64,000 bases of DNA from M3007 sp044226205 (lineage in GTDB: Bacteria > Bacteroidota > Bacteroidia > Chitinophagales > Saprospiraceae). The translations under genes were made by a program, and so were the position numbers. The stretch spans positions 1 to 64,000 of the forward strand of contig JBGAHL010000029.1 of assembly GCA_044226205.1 (NCBI GenBank). The letters run 5' to 3'. Of this stretch, positions 1-15,000 are shown piece by piece. Below the pieces are notes generated by a model. It worked only from the letters and a program-made list of their open reading frames with translations, ran no database searches and was not told the DNA's origin. How positions within the stretch are numbered: position 1 is the first letter of the stretch; each line of letters starts with the position of its first letter.

Positions 1-3000
1 GCCGGCACCTACACGGTGACCGTGACGGATGCCAACGGTTGCACGGCAACCACAAGCGCCACGATCACGCAGCCCAACGCGCTTTCGCTGACGACCACGC
101 CGACGAACAGCACCTGCGGTCAGTCCAACGGTTCTGTCGACCTGACGGTTACGGGTGGCACCACACCGTACACCTACGACTGGTCGAACGACGGCGCAGA
201 AACGCCGGACAACGACCCGCAAGACCTTTCGGGCCTTGCAGCCGGCACCTACACGGTGACGGTGACGGATGCCAACAGTTGCACAGCCACGACCAGCGTA
301 ACGGTGAACAATACCAACGGTCCGTCGCTGAGCACCTCGGTAACCAACGTTACCTGCAACGGTGGCAATAACGGCGCAATCGACCTGACGGTGACCGGCG
401 GCACGGCCCCGATCACGTACGACTGGTCGAATGACGGCGCTGAAACGCCCGACAACGATACGCAAGACCTGACGGGTCTGACGGCCGGCGCTTACACGGT
501 GACGGTTACGGACGCCAACGGTTGCACCGCTACAACTACCGTTACGGTGAACCAGCCGACGGCTTTGTCGCTCACCAATTCGCCAACCAACGTGACCTGC
601 TACGAAGGCTCGAACGGTGCGATTAATATAACGGTAAGCGGCGGCACGCCGGGTTACACCTACGACTGGGCCGACCTGCCCGGCAATATCAACGCCGAAG
701 ACCGCTCCAACCTGGTAGCCGGCACGTACACCGTGACGGTAACGGATGCCAACGGTTGCACGACTTCCACGAGCGTAACGCTCACACAACCGGCGGAAAT
801 TACGATTGCATTCTCCGTAATGAACCTGTCTTGCAACGGTGGCACGAACGGCGCGATCGACATGACGGTTACGGGTGGCACCCCGGGTTATACCTACGAC
901 TGGTCGAATGACGGTCCGGAGACCCCGGACAACGACCCGCAAGACCTGAGCAACCTCGCCGCCGGCCCGTACACGATTACGGTGACGGATGCGGCAGGTT
1001 GCACTAAGGCAGCAACGATTATTCTGACCCAACCGCCTGTCATTTCGCTGACGACTTCGGTGACCAACGTGCTTTGCAATGGCAATGCCACGGGTGCAAT
1101 CGATCTGTCGGTAAGTGGCGGTACGGGCTCATATTTCTACGACTGGTCGAACGACGGTCCGGAAAACCCGGATAACGACCCGCAAGACCTGACCAACGTA
1201 GTTGCCGGCGCCTACACGGTGACGGTAACGGATGGCAACGGTTGCACGGCGACAACGAGCGCCACGATCACGCAACCGCCCGCCCTTTCGGCAACCTACA
1301 CCCAGGTGAACGTTGCCTGCAATGGTGGCAACAACGGTTCCATCGACCTGACGGTCACGGGTGGTACACCGGGCTACTCCTACAACTGGGGCGCCGGTCA
1401 ACCGACGACGCAAGACCGCACGGGCTTGATCGCCGGTACCTACTGCGTAACGGTAATGGATGCCAACGGTTGCACCACCTCGACCTGCGTGACCATCACG
1501 CAACCGCCGGCCCTGGCTTTGACCAAAACGGTAACGAACGTTTCCTGCTACGGCGGCTCCAACGGTGCAATCGACCTGACGGTATCTGGCGGCACGACGC
1601 CGTACACCTACGACTGGTCGAACGACGGCGCAGAAACGCCCGATAACGACCCGCAAGACCTGACGGGCATGGTAGCCGGCACCTACACGGTGACGGTAAC
1701 GGATGCCAACGGTTGCACGGCCACGACGAGCGCTACGATCACACAGCCCAACGCGCTGTCGCTGACGGCAACGCCGACGAACAGCACCTGCGGCCAGTCC
1801 AATGGTTCGATCGACCTGACGGTTACGGGTGGCACCACGCCGTACACTTACGACTGGTCGAACGATGGCGCTGAAACGCCGGATAACGACCCGCAGGATT
1901 TGAGCGGCTTGCTGGCTGGCGCCTACACGGTGACGGTAACGGATGCCAATGGTTGCACGGCCACGACGAGCGTAACGGTGAACAACACCAACGGTCCGTC
2001 GCTGAGCACCTCGGTAACCAACGTTTCCTGCAATGGCGGCAACAATGGCGCAATTGACCTGACGGTGACCGGCGGCACGGCCCCGATCACGTACGACTGG
2101 TCGAACGACGGCGCAGAAACCCCCGACAACGATACGCAAGACCTCACGGGTCTGACAGCCGGCACCTACACGGTGACGGTAACGGATGCCAACGGTTGCA
2201 CGGCGGTGACAAGCGCCACGGTGAATCAACCGACGGCATTGGCCCTGACCAAAACCTCCACGAATGTTTCCTGCTACGGCGGTTCGAACGGCACGATCGA
2301 CCTGACGGTATCTGGCGGCACAACGCCGTACACGTACGACTGGTCGAACGACGGTGCTGAAACGCCGGACAACGATACGCAAGACCTGACGGGCCTGACG
2401 GCCGGCACCTACACGGTGACGGTTACGGATGCCAACAGCTGCACGGCCACCACGAGCGTCACGATCACGGAGCCGACGGCTCTGTCGCTGACCAAAACGG
2501 TAACGAACGTTTCCTGCTACGGCGGTTCGAACGGCGCAATCGACCTGACGGTCACGGGTGGCACGACGCCGTACACCTACGACTGGTCGAACGACGGCGC
2601 AGAAACCCCCGACAACGATACGCAAAACCTGACGGGCATGGTAGCCGGCACCTACACGGTGACGGTGACAGACGCCAACGGTTGCACGGCCACCACAAGC
2701 GCCACGATCACGCAGCCCAACGCATTGTCCCTGACGGCAACGCCGACCAACAGCACCTGCGGTAATGCCAATGGTTCGATCGACCTGACGGTAAGCGGTG
2801 GTACAACGCCGTACACCTACGACTGGTCGAACGACGGTCCGGAAACACCGGATAACGATACCCAGGATTTGAGCGGCTTGCTTGCTGGCACGTACACCGT
2901 AACGGTGACGGATGCCAACGGCTGCTCGACTTCCACGAGCGTAACGGTGAACAACACCAACGGTCCGTCGCTGAGCACCTCGGTAACCAACGTTACCTGC

Positions 3001-6000
3001 AATGGCGGCTCGAACGGTGCGATCGACCTGACGGTGACCGGCGGCACAGCCCCGATCACGTACGACTGGTCGAACGATGGCTCGGAAACGCCGGACAACG
3101 ATACGCAAGACCTCACGGGTCTGACGGCCGGCTCCTACACGGTGACGGTAACGGACGCCAACGGTTGCGTTGCTACGACCACCGTTACGGTGAACCAGCC
3201 GCCGGCTTTGTCGCTCACCTACACGCCAACCAACGTGACCTGCTACGAAGGTTCGAACGGTGCGATCAATATCACGGTAAGCGGCGGCACGCCGGGTTAC
3301 ACCTACGACTGGGCCGACCTGCCCGGTGCGGTTAATGCGGAAGACCGCTCCAACCTGATTGCTGGCACGTACACCGTGACGGTAACGGATGCCAACGGTT
3401 GCACGACTTCCACGAGCGTAACGCTTACGCAACCCGCGGAAATCACGATTGCATTCTCCGTAATGAACCTGTCTTGTTACGGTGGCACCAATGGTTCGAT
3501 CGACATGACGGTATTTGGCGGAACGCCGGGTTACACCTACGACTGGTCGAATGACGGTCCGGAAACCCCGGATAACGATACTCAAGACCTGAGCAACCTC
3601 GCCGCCGGCCCGTACACGATTACCGTGACGGATGCAGCAGGTTGCACGAAGGCAGCAACGATTATTCTGACCCAACCGCCGGCCATCTCGCTGACGACTT
3701 CGGTGACCAACGTGCTTTGCAATGGCAATGCCACGGGTGCAATCGATCTGACGGCAACTGGCGGTACGGGAGCATATTTCTACGACTGGTCGAACGACGG
3801 TCCGGAAAACCCGGATAACGACCCGCAAGACCTGACCAACGTAGTTGCCGGTACCTACACGGTGACGGTAACGGATGCCAACGGTTGCACGGCGACGACG
3901 AGCGCCACGATCACGCAACCGCCGGCTCTCTCCATGACTTACACCCAGGTGAACGTTGCCTGCAATGGCGGCAACAACGGTTCCATCGACGTGACGGTCA
4001 CGGGCGGTACCCCCGGCTATACCTACAACTGGGGCGCCGGTCAACCGACGACGCAAGACCGCACGGGCTTGATCGCCGGCACCTACTGCGTAACGGTAAC
4101 GGATGCCAACGGTTGCACCACCTCGACTTGCGTGACCATCACGCAGCCGCCGGCCCTGGCTTTGACCACTACCCAGGTGAATGTCGCCTGCAACGGCGGC
4201 AACAACGGCTCGATCGACCTGACGGTCACGGGCGGTACGCCGGGCTACACGTACAACTGGGGCGCCGGCCAGCCCACGACGCAAGACCGCACGGGCCTGA
4301 CCGCCGGTACCTATTGCGTAACGGTAACGGATGCCAACGGTTGCACAAGCTCGACTTGCGTAACCATCACCCAGCCGCCGGTACTGGCGCTGACGCCTTC
4401 TGTCGTCAACTCTACCTGCGGTAACCCGAACGGCTCCATTGACCTGACCGTCACGGGCGGTGTTACGCCTTACACCTACGACTGGTCGAATGACGGCGCA
4501 GAAACGCCGGACAACGACCCGCAGGATCTGACAGGCATTATGGCCGGCACGTACACCGTAACGGTAACGGATGCCAATGGCTGTACCATGTCTGTCACCG
4601 CAACGGTAAACAATATCGGTGGCCCGACCCTCAGCACCTCTGTTACCAATGTTTCCTGCAATGGTGGCAGCAATGGCGCGATCGATCTGACCGTGAATGG
4701 CGGAACCTCGCCGTTTACCTATAACTGGGGCGCCGGCCAACCGACGACGCAAGACCGCACGGGCCTGATCGCCGGTACCTATTGCGTAACGGTAACGGAT
4801 GCCAACGGCTGTACGGCTACAACCTGTGCTACCGTAACCCAACCGCCGGCACTGGTATTGACCAGTACGCAGGTGAATGTTTCCTGCAATGGCGGCAACA
4901 ACGGCTCCATTGACCTGACCGTCACGGGCGGCACGCCGGGCTACACCTACAACTGGGGCCCCGGTCAGCCGACGACGCAAGACCGCAGCGGCCTGACCGC
5001 CGGTACCTACTGCGTGACGGTAACGGACGCCAACGGTTGCACCTCCTCGACTTGCATCACCATTACTCAGCCGCCTGCACTGGCGCTGACCAATACCAAA
5101 GTGGACGTTTCCTGCTACGGCGGCTCCAATGGTTCCATCGATCTGACGGTTACGGGCGGTACGACGCCTTACACCTACGACTGGTCGAACGACGGTCCCG
5201 AGACGCCGGATAACGATACGCAAGACCTCTCCGGCCTGACCGCCGGCGCTTACACGGTGACGGTAACGGATGCCAACGGTTGCACGGCAACCACTTCGGT
5301 GACCATCAACCAGCCGACGGCATTGAGCCTCAGCGCTACTCCGACAAGCTCCACCTGCGGCTATGCCAACGGTTCGATCGACCTGACGGTCAGCGGCGGT
5401 ACCACGCCGTACACGTACGACTGGTCGAACGACGGTCCGGAAACGCCGGATAACGACACCCAGGATTTGAGCGGCTTGCTGGCTGGTAGCTACACGGTGA
5501 CGGTAACGGATGCCAACGGTTGCACGGCTACCACTTCGGTAACCGTCAATAACATCGGCGGCCCGAGCCTCAGCTCCATTGTGACCAACGTCTCCTGCTT
5601 CGGCGGTTCCAACGGCGCCATCGACCTCATTGTGACTGGCGGTACGCCGGGCTACACGTACAACTGGGGCGCCGGCCAACCGACGACTCAAGACCGCACC
5701 GGCCTGACTGCCGGTACCTACTGCGTGACGGTTACGGATGCCAACGGTTGCACCGCAACCACTTGCGCTACCGTTTCTCAACCGGCCGACCTCGCGCTCA
5801 GCACCACGCCGACCAATGTAACCTGCTACAGCGGCAGCAATGGCGCGATCGACCTGACGGTGACCGGCGGTACGACGCCTTACACCTATGACTGGAGCCA
5901 CCTGCCTGGCACGAACAACCCGCAAGATGTGGGTACGCTCATCGCAGGCACTTACTGCGTGACGGTAACGGATGCTCATGGTTGCACCAAGGCAACCTGC

Positions 6001-9000
6001 GTGACCATCACCGAACCGGCAGAAATTGCTGTTGCATTCGGCGTGACCAACCTGTCTTGCTACGGTGGCTCGAACGGCGCCATCGACCTGACGGTAAGCG
6101 GCGGTACGCCGGGTTACACCTACGACTGGTCGAACGACGGCCCGGATAACCCGGATAACGACCCGCAAGACCTGAGCGGCCTTACCGCAGGCATCTACAC
6201 CATCACGGTGACGGATGCAGCAGGTTGTACCAAAGCAGTGAGCATCATTTTGTCTCAACCCACGCCGGTCACCCCGGTCGTGACGGCCGTGACGAATGTT
6301 TCCTGCTTCGGCGGCAGCAATGGCGCGATCGACCTTTCCGTCAGCGGCGGTACGGGCGCTTACTCCTATGACTGGAACTACGACGGCCCGGAAAATCCGG
6401 ACAACGACCCGCAAGATCCGACCGGCCTTGCCATGGGTACCTATACGGTGACGGTGACGGATGCCAATGGTTGCACGGCAACGGCAACGGCTACGATCAC
6501 ACAACCCACCGATATCGTGTTGAGCACGACGGTAACCAATGTTTCCTGCAACGGAGGCTCCAACGGCACGATCAACCTGACGGTAAGCGGCGGTACGCCG
6601 GGCTATACCTTCGATTGGTCCAATGACGGCGCCGAAACGCCTGATAACGACACGGAAGACGTGAACGGTCTGACCGCCGGTACCTACTCCGTAACCGTTA
6701 CGGATGCCAACGGCTGCACCAAAGTTACCAGCGCGACCATCACCGAGCCGACGGCCCTTAACCTGTCTGCCACGGTCAACAATACTTCCTGCTCCGGCAC
6801 CTCCGATGGTTCGATCGACCTGACCGTAACGGGCGGCACCACGCCGTACACCTACGACTGGTCGAACGACGGTCCGGAAACGCCGGATAATGATACACAA
6901 GACCTGAGCGGCCTGGCTGCCGGTTCGTATACCGTTACGGTCACCGATGCAAACGGTTGCACGGCTACCTTGACCAAAACGGTACTGCAGCCGACGATCC
7001 AGGTCGTGAGCGCCATCCCATCGGCTTGCAATCCTGCCAACAACCAGTATTCCGTAACCGTGCAAGTCAGCTGGACCAACGCGCCCAGCACTTCCATCAC
7101 TGTTACGACCAGCCAGGGTGGGTCTTCCACGATCAATATTGCACTGGGCTCCTCCGGCACGCAATCGACCACCATCACGGGTCTGACCTCCAATGGTGTT
7201 CAGGATGTGGATGTTACGGCGCAATTCAATGCCAACTGCAGCCATACCTATGCCGATGTGTACGACGCACCGCTTAGCTGTACGCCTGCCGAAATTGGCG
7301 ACTTTGTATGGGAAGACCTGAATGCCAACGGCGTACAGGACGGCGGCGAGCCGGGCATCCCGAACGTACTCGTTACCCTCACCGGTACCGACCAGCTCGG
7401 CAACCCGGTCAACCTGACGACGACGACCAATGCTTCCGGCTTCTACCTCTTTACCAACCTTGTACCGGGTACGTACAAACTTACCTTCGGTTCGCCGGGC
7501 GTTGGCTACTTCCTGACGGGTCAGGATCTGGGTGGCAACGATCTCTTCGACAGCGATGCCGCTTCGGGTACGTTTATGACCATTACCACAAACCTCGCTC
7601 CGGGCGAGTCCGACCTGTCGTGGGATGCCGGCTTCTACAAAAAAGCGAAGATCGGCGACTACGTGTGGAACGATACGAACGGCAACGGCGTACAGGAAGG
7701 TGGCGAACCGGGCATCCAGAACGTAACGGTAACCCTCACGGGCACCGACGGCTTCGGCAACCCGGTCAACCTGACGACCACGACCGACGGTTCGGGACTG
7801 TACTACTTCGACAACCTGAACCCGGGCACGTACAAACTGACGTTTGCATCGCCTGGCGCTACGTACGCTGTGACGCCGCAAGACCAGGGCGGCAACGACG
7901 CAACGGACAGCGATATCAACCCGGCGACCTTGATGACGGTGAATACCGTATTGACCTCGGGTGAAGTTGACCTGACCTGGGATGCCGGCTTCTACCAATA
8001 CGCACAACTGGGCGACTATGTGTGGGAAGACCTGAACGTGAACGGCGTGCAGGAAGGTGGCGAACCGGGTATTGCCAACGTGTCGGTGACCCTGACGGGC
8101 ACCACAGGCAACGGCACTCCGGTCAACCTGACCACCACGACCAACGGCTCCGGCTTCTATATTTTCAACAACCTGCAACCGGGCACCTACAAAGTGACCT
8201 TCGGTTCGCCGGGCGCAACGTACTTCCTGACGGGTCAGGATCTGGGTGGCAACGACCTGTTTGACAGCGATGCCGCACCGGGTACCCTGATGACGATCAA
8301 CACGGTATTGACCTCTGGCGAGTCCGACCTGTCGTGGGATGCCGGCTTCTACAAAAAAGCGAAGATCGGTGACTACGTGTGGAACGACACGAACGGCAAC
8401 GGCGTGCAGGACGGTGGCGAGACGGGCATTCCGAACGTGACGGTGACCCTGACGGGCACGGACGCCTTCGGCAACCCGGTCAACCTGACCACGACGACCA
8501 ACGGCTCGGGTCTGTACTACTTCGACAACCTGACGCCCGGTACCTATAAACTGACCTTCACCTCGCCTGGCGTCAACTACTCGGTCAGCCCGCAAGACCA
8601 GGGCGGCAACGACGCAACGGACAGCGACATCAACCCGGCGACACTGATGACGGTAACGACTCAGTTGACCTCGGGTGAAGTTGACCTGACCTGGGATGCC
8701 GGCTTCACGGCCCCGGCTCAATTGGGCGACTACGTGTGGGAAGACCTCAATGCCAATGGCGTACAGGACTTTGGCGAACCGGGCATTGCCAACGTGACGG
8801 TGACCCTGACGGGCACCACAGGCGGCGGCGCACCGGTCAACCTGACCACCACGACCAATGGCTCCGGCTTCTACCTGTTCGATAACCTGCAACCGGGTAC
8901 GTACAAAGTGACCTTCGGTTCGCCGGGCGCCACGTACTTCCCGACGAGCCAGGATCAGGGCGGCAACGACCTGACGGACAGCGACATGAACCCGGGCACC

Positions 9001-12000
9001 CTGATGACGATCAATACGGTGCTGACCTCTGGCGAGTCCGACCTGTCGTGGGATGCCGGCTTCTACAAAAAAGCGAAGATCGGCGACTACGTGTGGAACG
9101 ACACGAACGGCAACGGCGTACAGGACGGCGGCGAACCCGGCATCCAGAACGTGACGGTGACCCTGACGGGCACCGATGCCTTCGGCAACCCGGTCAACCT
9201 GACAACGACGACCGACGGTTCGGGTCTGTACTACTTCGACAACCTGAACCCCGGCACGTACAAACTGACGTTTGCATCGCCTGGCGCTACGTACGCTGTG
9301 ACGCCGCAGGATCAAGGCGGCAACGACAACACGGACAGCGATATCAACCCGGCGACCTTGATGACGGTGAATACCGTACTGACCTCGGGTGAAGTTGACC
9401 TGACCTGGGATGCCGGCTTCTACCAGTACGCATCTATCGGCGACTATGTGTGGAATGACCAGAACGTAAATGGTATTCAGAATGCCGGCGAACCGGGTAT
9501 CCCCAACGTCCCTGTAACCCTGACGGGCACCACGGGCAGCGGCACTCCGGTCAACCTGACCACGACGACCAACGGCTCCGGCTTCTACATTTTCAATAAC
9601 CTCCAACCCGGTACCTACCAGGTGACCTTTGGTACTCCGGCGGGCGGCTTTATGCTCACTCCGCAGAACCAGGGTGGCGACGACGAAAAAGACAGCGATG
9701 CTGCACCCGTTACTCAGCAAACTATCCCGACCGTATTGGTTTCGGGAGAATCTGACCTGAGCTGGGATGCCGGTTTCTTCCAGGGCATGCCCTCGGTTGA
9801 CCTGGAAAAATATGTCAACGGACAGGATGCCGACAACGCTCCTGGCGTGATCATCCTCGTGCCGAATACACCGCCCATGGTGACCTTTACCTTCACCACA
9901 ACCAATACGGGTAACCTTACCCTGACCAACCTTGTGGTGACCGACAACGTGTACGGTAATATCTGCACCATCCCGACCCTTGCACCGGGTGCATCCTATA
10001 CCTGCACGTATACGGCGCCGGCTCAATTGGGCCTGCACACCAACGTGGCTACGGTTACCGGCCAACCCATTCTCCCGAACGACACGCCGTTCGGCCCGCC
10101 GGTTACCGATACCGACCCGGGCAACTACACGGGTGTCTGGATGAATATGGATAAAATGGCGGATAAAACCACCATTTGCGCCGGTGAAGAAGTTACGTAC
10201 ATGCTCGTTACCCGAATGCTCGGCGGCGCCCCTGGCGTTCAGCTCCGCGACGTAATGGCCATGGATAACAATATCCCGGGCACTTTCGTACCCGGCGGCC
10301 AGTACTGGGTAGGCGGCGACATCAACGGCAACGGCTATCTTGACTACGACATTAATGGCGACGGTATGGGCCCGGATGAAGAGTTCAAATGGCAGTATAC
10401 CCTTGTCCTGAATCAAACAACGGTCAATACCGCTCAGGATATGGCCGAAGTTTGGTATGTCGACCCGACAGGCAATGAAACCTATGTCGGCGATGCCGGC
10501 AATTCCGATCAGGTCACTGTGACGGTTAATAACAACCAGTGCGCCGAAATTGGTGACTATGTCTGGGAAGATACCAATGCCAACGGTATTCAGGACATCG
10601 GTGAAAATGGTATTCCGAACGTGAGCGTGACCCTTACCGGCACTAATATTGACGGTAATCCGGTCAACCTCACGACTACTACCAACGGCAGCGGGTTCTA
10701 CCTCTTCTCCTTGCTTGTACCCGGTACGTATCAAATCACCTTTGGTACGCCGGTGGGCGGCTATATGCTGACGCCGAAAGACCAGGGCAGCAATGACGAA
10801 AAAGACAGTGACGCTGCTCCGGGCACCCAACAGACTGTTGCCACGGTACTTTCTGCTGGCGAGTCCGACCTGTCCTGGGATGCCGGCTTCTTCAAAAAAG
10901 CCGAACTGGGCGACTTTGCCTGGTTTGACCTGGATAAAGACGGTATTCAGGATATCGGTGAACCGGGTATTCCGAACCTGGGCGTAACCCTGACGGGTAC
11001 GACGGGCAACGGTACGCCGGTCAACCTGACGACAACGACGAACGGCTCGGGTTACTATCTCTTCCCCAACCTGCAGCCGGGTACGTATAAAGTGACCTTT
11101 AACTCCCCGGGCCCGGCCTATACGGCTTCGCCGCAGGACCAGGGCGGTAACGACCTGACGGACAGCGACATTAACTCGGGCCTGATGACCATCAACACTA
11201 CGCTGGTCTCCGGTGAATCCGACCTGTCGTGGGATGCTGGTTTCTACCTGAACATCAACCTGACGACCCTGGTCGCCAACGTCTCCTGCTACGGTGGCAT
11301 GAACGGCTCCATCGACCTGACAGTTGTCGGCGGTACGGCTCCGTACACCTACGACTGGTCGAACGATGGTCCGGAAAGCCCGGATAACGATACGGAAGAC
11401 CTCAGCGGCTTGCCCGCCGGCACGTACACCGTAACCGTAACCGACGCCAACGGCTTTACGGCTTCTACCACGGCAACCGTGACGGAACCGCCGCTGCTGA
11501 CGGTCAGCACCACGCAGGTCAATGTTTCCTGCAATGGCGGCTCCAACGGCTCGATCGATCTCACAGTGAGCGGCGGCACTGCCCCGTACACCTACGACTG
11601 GTCGAACGACGGTCCGGAAACGCCGGACAATGACACCCAGGATTTGAGCAACCTCAGCGTTGGAACCTACTGCGTGACGGTAACGGATGCGCACGGCTGT
11701 ACGACAAGCACTTGTGTGACGATCACGCAGCCCGACCTCCTGGCACTCACGGCAGTTCCGACGCCGGTTAGCTGCTACGGTGGCTCCAACGGCGCAATCG
11801 ACCTGACGGTAACGGGCGGTGTATCGCCTTACACCTACGACTGGTCGAACGACGGTCCGGAAACCCCGGATAACGATACGCAGGACTTGTCCAACCTGGC
11901 AGCAGGTACCTACACGGTGACGGTGACGGACGCCAATGGTTGCACCGCGACCACCACGCAAACCGTTTCGCAACCGACGGCGCTCGCGCTCTCGACCCAG

Positions 12001-15000
12001 GTAGTCCATATCCTCTGCAACGGTGGCAATAATGGCTCCATCGACCTGACCGTAACGGGCGGTACGGCTCCGTACACCTACGACTGGTCGAACGATGGTC
12101 CGGAAACCCCGGATAACGATACGGAAGACCTGTCTGGCCTGACGGCCGGTACCTACACCGTAACGGTAACGGATGCCAACGGCTGTACGGCTACGACTTC
12201 CGCAACCCTCAACCAGCCTCCGGCCCTCAACCTGAGCGCTACCGTAACCAATGTTGCTTGCAACGGCGGTAACAATGGCGCAATTGACCTGACGGTGACG
12301 GGCGGTGTGACGCCTTACGAATACATCTGGTCCAATTTCGCAACGACGCAGGATATCAGCGGCCTCACGATCGGCACCTATACGGTGACGGTGACCGATG
12401 CCAATGATTGCTCGGCTGTATTGACCAAAACCGTCACCGAACCGCCTGTGCTCGCACTGGAAGTGGTTGTTTCGCAACCTTCCTGCTTCGGCGGCGCTAC
12501 CGGTGCAATCGACCTGACGGTGACCGGCGGTACGCCGAACTACACCTACGACTGGTCGAACGACGGCCCGGAAAGCCCGGATAACGACACGCAAGACCTG
12601 TCCAATCTGGCAGCCGGCACCTACACGGTGACGGTAACCGATTCGCACGGTTGCACGGCTGTTATCAGCGCTACGATCAATAACGTACAGGCGCTTGCCC
12701 TCACGCCTTCGGTGACCAACGTGCTTTGCAATGGCAATGCTACGGGCGCCGTCGACCTTACCGTGACGGGTGGCACGCCTGGTTATACTTACGACTGGGA
12801 TAACGATGGTCCGGAAACGCCGGATAACGATACGCAAGACCTGAGCAACCTGATCGCAGGTACCTACTGCGTGACGGTTACCGACGCCAATGGTTGCGTT
12901 GCCAGCACTTGCACAAGCGTTACCCAGCCCACGGCACTGGTTGTCAATGGTTTGGCTACGCCGGTTACGTGTAACAGCGGCGGCGACGGCGCAATCGACC
13001 TGACGGTGACTGGCGGTACGCCCGCATACACCTACATCTGGTCGAACGGCGTATCGGCTCAGGATCAATCCGATCTGGCAGCAGGTACCTACTGCGTAAC
13101 GGTAACGGATGCCAACGGATGCTCGAAAACGCTGTGCATCGTGGTGGTTGAACCGCCGGCCCTCGTGCTGAGCACCGAACCCACCAATGTGTCCTGCAAC
13201 GGCGGCTCCAACGGCGCGGTCAACCTGATCGTCTCCGGCGGTTCCCCGGGTTATACCTACACCTGGGATAACGGCTTCACGACGCAGGACCTCAGCAACC
13301 TGACCGCCGGTACTTACTGCGTGACGGTGACCGATTCGCACGATTGCGAAGCGTCCATCTGTGTCTCGATCTCCGAACCCCCGCTCATTGTTCTGAGTAC
13401 TGATATCACCAATGTCGCTTGCAATGGCGGCGCTACGGGTGCTGTTAATCTCTCGGTAACGGGCGGTGTGGCTCCTTATACCTACGACTGGTCCAACCTG
13501 CCGGGTAACAACAACCCGCAAGACATCGCCAACCTGCCCGCAGGCACCTACTGCGTGACGGTAACCGATGCTCACGGTTGTACCATGACGACCTGCGCCA
13601 CGGTTGAGCAAAGCTCGCTGATCGAAGCGTCGGCCACTGTGACCAATGTCAACTGCTTCGGCGGTTCCGACGGTTCTGTGGAAGTGACCGTAACGGGCGG
13701 TACGCCTGGTTACACCTTCCTGTGGAGCAATAACACGACCAACCAGAACCTGACCAACGTTGCGGCCGGTACCTATATCGTAACGATCACTGATGCAGCA
13801 GGTTGCCAGAAAGTGTTGACTGCAACGGTGGGCCAACCCACGGCGCTCAACCTCACGGCGGTTGTGGCCAATGTAACCTGCCACGGCGGTTCCAACGGCG
13901 CAATCAACCTGATCGTCAGCGGTGGTACGCCCGACTACACTTACCTGTGGTCCAATGGCGAAATCACCCAGGACATCTTCGGCCTCACAGCCGGTACTTA
14001 CACCGTAACCGTCACGGACGACCACGGTTGTACGGCTACGCTGACCCGTACGGTAACCGAACCGCCGGCCCTCGTGCCGAGCGTGGTGGTCACCGACGTG
14101 TCCTGCTACGGCGGTTCGAACGGCGCGGTCAATCTTTCCGTCACCGGCGGCACCGGCAACTATACCTACGTATGGTCCAACGGCGCTACCACGCAGGATA
14201 TCTCCGGCCTCATCATTGGCGACTACTGTGTCACCGTGATGGATGCCAATGCCTGCACGGCCACGATCTGCGCCACGGTAACACAACCCGAGCCGCTTGA
14301 ACTGACTGCCGAAATTACCACGGTAATCGGCTGTACCGGCGGCAACAACGGCGCCATCGACCTGACGGTAACCGGCGGTACCGCTCCGTACACCTACGAC
14401 TGGTCCAACGACGGTCCGGAAACCCCGGACAACGATCCGCAGGATCTGAGCGGCCTGGCTGCCGGTACCTACATCGTAACGGTAACCGATTCGCACGGCT
14501 GTACGGCGGTCAAAGCCTTCGTGGTGAGCCAGTATGCCGATCTCGATCTGAATATTACCTCGACCAATCCGACCTGCGCCGGCACCAACACCGGCACGAT
14601 CGACCTGACGGTCAGCGGCGGCCTCGCGCCCTACACGATCAACTGGAGCAATATTCCGGGCAACAGCAATCCGGAAGACCAGTCGAACCTCCCGGCCGGT
14701 ATCTACTCCGTGACGGTGACGGATGCCAACGGTTGTACGGCAGTTGATGCCGTTACCCTGGTCGATCCGGTGATCAACCTGACTGCCGTACCGACGCCGG
14801 TATCCTGCTTCGGTGGCAACAACGGTTCGATCAACCTGACGGCAACCGGCGGCAACGGCGGCTTCACCTTCCTGTGGTCCAACGGCTACAATGGCGAAGA
14901 TCCTTCCGGCCTCACGGTTGGTACCTACTGCGTAACGGTGACGGATGTCAACGGCTGTACCAAAACTGTTTGTGCAACCGTAACCCAGCCGCCGGCCCTC

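Larger units (their letters stand above)
1..7000 (+). repeat. SprB repeat array 1
   Basis: In-frame tandem protein repeats of about 70-85 residues, about 29 complete units plus a partial at the left edge. Each unit opens with a V-x-N-V-(S/T)-C-(N/Y)-GG-(S/N)-NG motif, continues through a YTYDWSNDG or YTYNWGAGQP core, and ends with AGTYTVTVTDANGCT. This is the SprB repeat family seen in Flavobacterium gliding adhesins. Units are grouped in higher-order duplicated blocks, so the array grew by segmental duplication as well as unit by unit. Confidence 0.9.

Noticed and set aside
1..7000. CRISPR-like or satellite DNA from the short-period repeats at the left edge
   Set aside because: Repeats are in frame, translate to SprB units, and diverge mainly in ways that keep the protein motifs.
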